DNA from: Thermoplasmata archaeon
Lineage (GTDB): Archaea; Thermoplasmatota; Thermoplasmata; Thermoplasmatales; Thermoplasmataceae
Length of the DNA stretch: 9,434 nucleotides
Assembly (NCBI GenBank): GCA_021797225.1
Contig: JAKAAE010000054.1
Location: 1-9,434, forward strand
Direction: 5' to 3'
Shown piece by piece: positions 6,060-9,434 of the stretch; position 1 is the stretch's first letter, and every line of letters starts with the position of its first letter. The notes under the pieces were generated by a model. The model was not told where the DNA came from, did no database searches, and saw nothing but the letters and a program-made list of their open reading frames with translations. The position numbers and the translations under genes were made by a program.

Positions 6060-7359
6060 CCTTTCTCCTCCTCCTTGAAGTGCCATACTCCGCTGTGCCT
6101 GCTGAAACCAGTTCATAGAGATAGCTGGATTTGCCCTCTGATGGCCTGAGTATCCGTCCAAGCCTCTGCCGGAACTGCCTTGTACTGCCAGATCCACTCA
6201 TGATGATAGCAATTGATGCATCAGGGACATCTACTCCCTCGTCCAGTATCCGGGATGTAGCAAGCACCGTAATCTCACCGGTTTTGAACATATCCAGATA
6301 TTTTTTTCTCTCCTTTCCGGGAGTCATATATGTAAGGGCAGGAACCAGAAATTCCCTTGAAATCATATAGGCAGTTGACGTGTCCTCCGAAAATATAATT
6401 ATTTTTTCTCCCGGATGTTTGCTCAGAAGGTACCTTAAATAATCAGTCTTTTTTTCAGCGTTGAATGCTATTTCCCTTGCCTTCCTCCATGCCATGAGTG
6501 CTTCCTTTCCCTCAGGGTTCCATGATGACATTATAAGATTTTCAAAATTCATATTTCCATTTAGTTTTATATCTCTCTTTCTTAAATATGAAAGAAAGAT
6601 TTCATGATTCCTTTCATATTCTATTTCGTCCTCATCGCTGAGATCTATAGGTATTCTGACTATTTTATAATTTGATATGAAATCATTCAATTCCTCATAG
6701 CCCAGTTCAAAAACTTTACCGCCCATATATTTTTCCAGTACCTCGTGAAGTTTATCATCTCTTTCATATGTCGCTGTAAGACCCAGCCTGTATGGTGATG
6801 CATAGAATTTGGCAATCTGCAAATAGCTTTCAGATGCCATATGATGCACCTCATCTGCGATGATAAATTTGAAACGGTTGCCCAGCCCTTCGGCCATGAG
6901 GTATGCAGAATCATAAGTAGATACTGATATATCCTTTATATCTCTTTCACCTCCACCTATCTGGCCAATATCCATTTTTAACAAATCCTTGAGCTTTTGC
7001 CTCCACTGTATGATAAGCTCTATTGTAGGTGCAAGTATTATTGTAGGGACTTTCAGCATGGTTATAGCGTAAATTCCAAGTATTGTTTTGCCAGCCGCCG
7101 TGGGTAAAACAACGGTACCGGAATAGTTATTTCTTGCCCACATTTCAAGGGATTTTTTCTGGTATGGCCTGAGGTTTATTTCTGAATTTATTTCCAGTTT
7201 TTTATCCTGGAAAACATTATCTATAATTCCCGGCTTTTTGATTATTTCTGCATACCTGTAAGCAGGGGCGCGGTATTTTTTAATTCTTTCATCATATGAA
7301 AATATGCCGGCATAATTTTCATCCGATATTATACTGCCGGCTTTGTATGATATTTCCAT
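6028..7359 (-). CDS. xpb: XPB/Rad25 family DNA helicase
   Basis: This 443-aa SF2 DNA helicase/translocase is the archaeal XPB. A short N-terminal damage-recognition region (about 1-60, including KYRAPAYRY) precedes RecA-like domain 1. That domain has LRPYQ (63-67), motif I PTAAGKT (86-92, an Ala where Gly is usual), DEVH (169-172), and TATYERDD (195-202) containing the TATxxR motif and a RED-like RDD. An insert of about 230-300 corresponds to the thumb-like region. Domain 2 carries IIIFSEDT (320-327), ATSRILDEGVDVP (367-379) and motif VI QRLGRILR (398-405). Length is normal for the archaeal family. With Bax1, encoded immediately downstream with a 32-nt overlap, it forms a helicase-nuclease proposed to act in nucleotide-excision-like repair. 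The start ATG lies 21 nt from the preceding gene, with a TATA-like box over that gene's stop. Confidence 0.95.
   Translation of the reverse strand: MEISYKAGSIISDENYAGIFSYDERIKKYRAPAYRYAEIIKKPGIIDNVFQDKKLEINSEINLRPYQKKSLEMWARNNYSGTVVLPTAAGKTILGIYAITMLKVPTIILAPTIELIIQWRQKLKDLLKMDIGQIGGGERDIKDISVSTYDSAYLMAEGLGNRFKFIIADEVHHMASESYLQIAKFYASPYRLGLTATYERDDKLHEVLEKYMGGKVFELGYEELNDFISNYKIVRIPIDLSDEDEIEYERNHEIFLSYLRKRDIKLNGNMNFENLIMSSWNPEGKEALMAWRKAREIAFNAEKKTDYLRYLLSKHPGEKIIIFSEDTSTAYMISREFLVPALTYMTPGKERKKYLDMFKTGEITVLATSRILDEGVDVPDASIAIIMSGSGSTRQFRQRLGRILRPSEGKSSYLYELVSAGTAEYGTSRRRRKGVPVGLNDSP
6060..6075 (-). promoter_or_regulatory. Shine-Dalgarno of bax1 inside xpb
   Basis: A purine-rich GGAGGAGGAGAAAG tract stands directly upstream of the GTG start. 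It is the strongest ribosome-binding site in the window and marks translation of an internal operon gene, in contrast to the leaderless first genes. In the xpb frame the same bases encode the arginine-rich tail near residues 428-433. Confidence 0.65.
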
Positions 7360-7378
7360 GGATTGTATATATGAAATG

Positions 7379-7388
7379 ATTTAATAAG
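7379..7388 (-). promoter_or_regulatory. Possible xpb promoter (TATA-like) over the ABM gene stop
   Basis: CTTATTAAAT on the minus strand is centred about 25 nt upstream of the xpb ATG and includes the stop codon of the upstream gene. xpb-bax1 may therefore have its own leaderless transcript in addition to read-through from the ABM gene. Confidence 0.35.
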
Positions 7389-7686
7389 TTTGCCCATTGG
7401 TTTCCCCGAAGATTTTGTTCCTCGGCGTTCCCTCCAGTATTGTAGTCCCGTAATTTGTGGTATCTTTGAATTCTCTCATTTCTATGAAATTCTTGAAAGC
7501 CGTTTTATCTTTCCATTCTGTATAAATCATATACTCTCTGGGGCAGTCAACTTCCTGATACAGTTTTCCGTCTAAAAACCCGGTTTCCGGTTTGCTTTTT
7601 AATAACTGTAAAACATTATTGAATGTTTTGACGAAATCTGCATTGTGACCTTCCTTGACCTTATAGTATAAACCTACATGTATCAT
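7381..7686 (-). CDS. ABM-domain protein (antibiotic biosynthesis monooxygenase family)
   Basis: This 101-aa protein has the dimeric ferredoxin-like ABM fold. Strand 1 IHVGLYYKVKEGH is followed by a helix (ADFVKTFNNVLQLL, 16-29), then PETGFLDGKLYQEVD (33-47), the strand YMIYTEWKD (52-60, with W58) and the helix KTAFKNFIEMREF. This order is diagnostic of the family. Members include heme-degrading enzymes, quinol monooxygenases and many proteins of unknown role, and no feature here fixes the substrate. A TATA box sits 27-29 nt upstream and there is no Shine-Dalgarno sequence. The gene is 21 nt upstream of xpb in the same direction; a functional link to DNA repair, for instance oxidative-stress defence, is speculation. 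Confidence 0.8.
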   Translation of the reverse strand: MIHVGLYYKVKEGHNADFVKTFNNVLQLLKSKPETGFLDGKLYQEVDCPREYMIYTEWKDKTAFKNFIEMREFKDTTNYGTTILEGTPRNKIFGETNGQTY

Positions 7687-7710
7687 AATTTTTATATTGT
7701 AGCCATTCTA

Positions 7711-7721
7711 ATAAATATTTC
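7711..7721 (-). promoter_or_regulatory. TATA box of the ABM gene
   Basis: AAATATTTAT on the minus strand is centred about 28-29 nt upstream of the ATG at 7686, as in the other leaderless genes here. Confidence 0.5.
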
Positions 7722-7773
7722 CGTTGAAATTTCAGAAGGTATATCAAAATGAGTAGAATCCGGAATAGAATAG

Positions 7774-7787
7774 TTAAATATTTAAAT
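7774..7787 (+). promoter_or_regulatory. TATA box of the DHDPS-like gene
   Basis: The near-perfect A/T palindrome TTAAATATTTAAAT is centred 26-27 nt before the ATG at 7807. A short out-of-frame ATG (7790) between them stops after six codons. Confidence 0.5.
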
Positions 7788-7806
7788 TCATGATTTATAA
7801 ATATCC

Positions 7807-8697
7807 ATGAAGCAGGATAATGGTTACAAAATAAATTCTGCTATTCCTACAGTGTTCAAAGCAAACGAGGAGATAAACTGGGAAGAAACAGCAGGAATAG
7901 TAGAATTTTTACGGAATATCAATATTGATAGTATTTCTATACTTTTATTCGGCGGGGAATATTACAGGCTTTCACTAGAGGAGAAGAAAGAGCAAATTGA
8001 ACTGGTCACAGGAATGGCAGCCAGCAATCAGAAAGTTTTTGTCGGTCTCAGCGACGTTTCCCTGGATTCAACCATTAAACTGGGAAGAGAAGCGGGGAGA
8101 TACGGTGCTGCAGCAGGAATAATTTCCATGCCGTCTTCTATACCATTTTACAACATAAGAAGAAAATTGATAAAACACTTTCTATCCAGAGTTTTTGACA
8201 ATTCAGAAATATCACTAATATTTCAGGATACAGGCATGGATGAAAATATTCTGCCGGAGATAGAATTCTGGCGGAAGTATATAGAGAATGGAAAACTGGT
8301 AGGATTCAAAATAGAGGGAAGAAGATCTCTTGTAAAGATGAAAACTCTCCATGCCATCTATGAGGATGTGGATATTTATGGAGGCTATCTGGGAATCAAT
8401 ATGGGAAACGAGATGAAGGCTGGATCAACCGGGGGCATAATTGGATCATCAATTCCTGATAAAATTAGAGAAACTATTCTCAATCTCAGGTCTGGTGAGA
8501 TAAAAGAGGAAGTGCTCAAACTTCTCAAATTTGAGGTGAACCATTTATATGCCTTTACCTCCCTGGAAAAATACCTTTTGATGAAAAGAGGCATAATTTC
8601 AGAGTATAAATGCAGATGCCCGTGCCCTCCTGTGAGCAGGATACTTCTTAACAGGATGGATGCATTTTACAATAAAATATTTGAACAACGGGATTGA
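7807..8697 (+). CDS. DHDPS/N-acetylneuraminate lyase (DapA) family protein, divergent
   Basis: This 296-aa protein has the length and layout of class I aldolase/dehydratase TIM barrels of the DapA family. It has SAIPTVF at the N-terminus, LLFGGEYYRLSLEEKK (46-61) in place of the usual G-T/S-T-G-E loop, and GFKIEGR with K168 as the expected Schiff-base lysine. The C-terminal EKYLLMKRGI...PPVSRILLNRM matches the family ending. The usual catalytic Tyr of the YN.P motif appears to be Phe139 (LIFQDTG), so it is unlikely to be a standard dihydrodipicolinate synthase. Related enzymes act as 2-keto-3-deoxy sugar-acid aldolases or dehydratases. A C-terminal CRCPC cluster (C269, C271, C273) is unusual. 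The gene converges on the rhamnose mutarotase gene, so a role in deoxy-sugar acid metabolism is possible but unproven. Confidence 0.8.
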   Translation: MKQDNGYKINSAIPTVFKANEEINWEETAGIVEFLRNINIDSISILLFGGEYYRLSLEEKKEQIELVTGMAASNQKVFVGLSDVSLDSTIKLGREAGRYGAAAGIISMPSSIPFYNIRRKLIKHFLSRVFDNSEISLIFQDTGMDENILPEIEFWRKYIENGKLVGFKIEGRRSLVKMKTLHAIYEDVDIYGGYLGINMGNEMKAGSTGGIIGSSIPDKIRETILNLRSGEIKEEVLKLLKFEVNHLYAFTSLEKYLLMKRGIISEYKCRCPCPPVSRILLNRMDAFYNKIFEQRD

Positions 8698-8721
8698 ATT
8701 CCGGCTAAATCTGATATTTGA

Positions 8722-9027
8722 TTAATTGAGATGGAAAACTTCCATGATAGAGTTTCCCGTCCTGCTTTCAGGAGATGTTTTTATAACATCGCTCATAAAA
8801 TCCTGCCATTTCCTATTGATCTCACTGCTGTTTATAATGCTAAGTGTCCTGTCCAGATCATGGCATTCCCAGTATCCGAAAATATCAGTGCCGTCCATGA
8901 ATATGGAGTAGTTGCTAACACCGGCTTCTTTCAGCAAGTTCAATAATTCCGGCCATACATTTTTATGCCTTTTAATATACTCATCCATCATTTCTTCTCT
9001 TATAACAAGATGAAAACCATATCTCAT
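8722..9027 (-). CDS. rhaM: L-rhamnose mutarotase (RhaM/DUF718)
   Basis: This 101-aa protein matches the RhaM family over its whole length (about 104 aa in Escherichia coli). It has the opening YGFHLVIREEMMDEYIKRH with Y17 and H21 (equivalent to E. coli Y18/H22), then NVWPEL (23-28), GVSNYSIFMDG (36-46), W74 in RKWQDFM and the C-terminal EVFHL. RhaM interconverts alpha and beta anomers of L-rhamnose and acts in the cytosol as a dimer. No rhamnose isomerase, kinase or dehydrogenase is visible in the window. The DHDPS-like gene ends 24 nt away on the other strand. The start is supported by a TATA box about 25-27 nt upstream. The substrate could be another 6-deoxy sugar such as L-fucose. Confidence 0.88.
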   Translation of the reverse strand: MRYGFHLVIREEMMDEYIKRHKNVWPELLNLLKEAGVSNYSIFMDGTDIFGYWECHDLDRTLSIINSSEINRKWQDFMSDVIKTSPESRTGNSIMEVFHLN

Positions 9028-9047
9028 AAAATTATATTACCCTGGAA

Positions 9048-9056
9048 TATAAATAT
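9048..9056 (-). promoter_or_regulatory. TATA box of rhaM
   Basis: ATATTTATA on the minus strand is centred about 25-27 nt from the ATG at 9027, consistent with a leaderless transcript. Confidence 0.5.
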
Positions 9057-9083
9057 CTATATTATAATTTTAAAAAGTATGGT

Positions 9084-9123
9084 AAAAATAAGTGTACTGA
9101 AAAATAAAATGCTGTATAAAAAA
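9084..9123 (-). terminator. T-rich termination region after the thermosome gene
   Basis: Read on the minus strand, 24-60 nt after the thermosome stop, there are three runs of five to six T residues (about 9118-9123, 9100-9104 and 9084-9088) with no stable stem-loop. Oligo-T tracts are the normal intrinsic termination signal for archaeal RNA polymerase. The rhaM promoter lies just beyond. Confidence 0.4.
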
Positions 9124-9146
9124 CATAAAAGATTGAAATTACTTTT

Positions 9147-9434
9147 TCAGTAATCTCCACCTGGAGGCATGCCGCCCGGTGAACCACCCTTGGATGATCT
9201 TGTTGCTATAACATCGTCGATCCTCAGTATCATTACTGCTGCTTCGGTTGCGGCCTCGACAGCCTGCTTGCCTACCCTTATGGGTTCTATAACACCGGTT
9301 TTTTCCATGTCTTCCACATTTCCTGAAAAGACATTTATACCGAATGTTTTCTTTCCATTGGCGTGCTCGCTTCTTATTTTTATAAGAATATCTATTGGAT
9401 CAAGTCCGGCATTTTCTGAAAGTGCTCTTGGAAT
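9147..9434 (-). CDS. Thermosome (group II chaperonin) subunit, C-terminal 95 residues, runs off window
   Basis: The reverse strand is open from the window edge to a TGA at 9147-9149. It reads IPRALSENAGLDPIDILIKI, then GINVFSGNVEDM, GVIEPIRVGKQA and EAAVMILRIDDVIATR, ending in a flexible GGSPGGMPPGGDY tail. This is the equatorial-domain C-terminus of archaeal thermosomes, including the near-invariant AGLDPID and LRIDDVI segments and the Gly/Met/Pro-rich tail that projects into the folding cavity. Thermosomes are ATP-driven double-ring protein-folding machines in the cytosol. Archaea often have alpha and beta subunits, and this fragment does not decide which this is. The rest of the gene lies beyond the right edge. 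Confidence 0.96.
   Translation of the reverse strand: MPRALSENAGLDPIDILIKIRSEHANGKKTFGINVFSGNVEDMEKTGVIEPIRVGKQAVEAATEAAVMILRIDDVIATRSSKGGSPGGMPPGGDY

Noticed and set aside
6060..6197. 46-codon N-terminal extension of the bax1 frame to an ATG at 6197
   Set aside because: It lies wholly inside the XPB motif VI to C-terminal coding region in another frame and does not resemble the Bax1 N-terminus; a strong Shine-Dalgarno sequence precedes the GTG at 6059.
7807..8697. Annotation as dapA (4-hydroxy-tetrahydrodipicolinate synthase)
   Set aside because: The catalytic Tyr and the TTGE-type loop are not conserved and no lysine-biosynthesis neighbours are present.

Overview
This is about 9.4 kb of AT-rich archaeal DNA. 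A thermosome (group II chaperonin) C-terminus and an XPB-Bax1 helicase-nuclease pair both point to Archaea. Nearly every independently transcribed gene has an A/T-rich TATA-like box centred about 25-29 nt upstream of its start codon and no leader. Leaderless transcription, modest GC and this gene set fit the Thermoplasmatales best (Ferroplasma, Acidiplasma, Cuniculiplasma or Picrophilus type). The species is an inference and is not established.

Layout. Positions 1-254 (minus) hold the N-terminal 84 codons of an encapsulin-type ferritin-like protein (EncFtn) cut by the window edge. Just upstream, about 290-2270 (minus), lies an apparently intact IS607-type transposon: tnpA (MerR-like/serine recombinase) overlaps tnpB by 20 nt, and the element's right end abuts the EncFtn promoter. 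Positions 2288-3706 (minus) encode an archaeal ATPase_2/DUF234 protein, divergently transcribed from a hotdog thioesterase (3870-4325, plus). An unusual 15-bp tandem repeat sits between their promoters. A small unrecognised gene (4381-4755, plus) ends tail-to-tail, with overlapping stop codons, against bax1.

Positions 4752-7686 (minus) hold an ABM-domain protein, then xpb, then bax1. The last two overlap by 32 nt and a strong Shine-Dalgarno sequence drives a GTG start. XPB and Bax1 are known partners acting as a helicase-nuclease in DNA repair. In this Bax1 the position where the PD-(D/E)XK glutamate is expected appears to be Asn. Positions 7807-8697 (plus) encode a divergent DHDPS/aldolase-family protein that keeps the Schiff-base lysine but lacks the usual tyrosine. 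It converges on an L-rhamnose mutarotase gene (8722-9027, minus), which hints at deoxy-sugar or sugar-acid metabolism. Positions 9147-9434 (minus) hold the thermosome C-terminus, cut by the window edge.

The most interesting points are these: (i) a TnpB lacking the canonical RuvC-II glutamate and the zinc finger, with a terminal hairpin, whose predicted guide would be the EncFtn promoter region; (ii) a possible encapsulin iron-storage locus in a Thermoplasmatales-like archaeon; (iii) the altered Bax1 nuclease motif; (iv) the 15-bp tandem repeat. No CRISPR array, tRNA or rRNA was seen, and no stretch longer than 300 bases lacks a gene.
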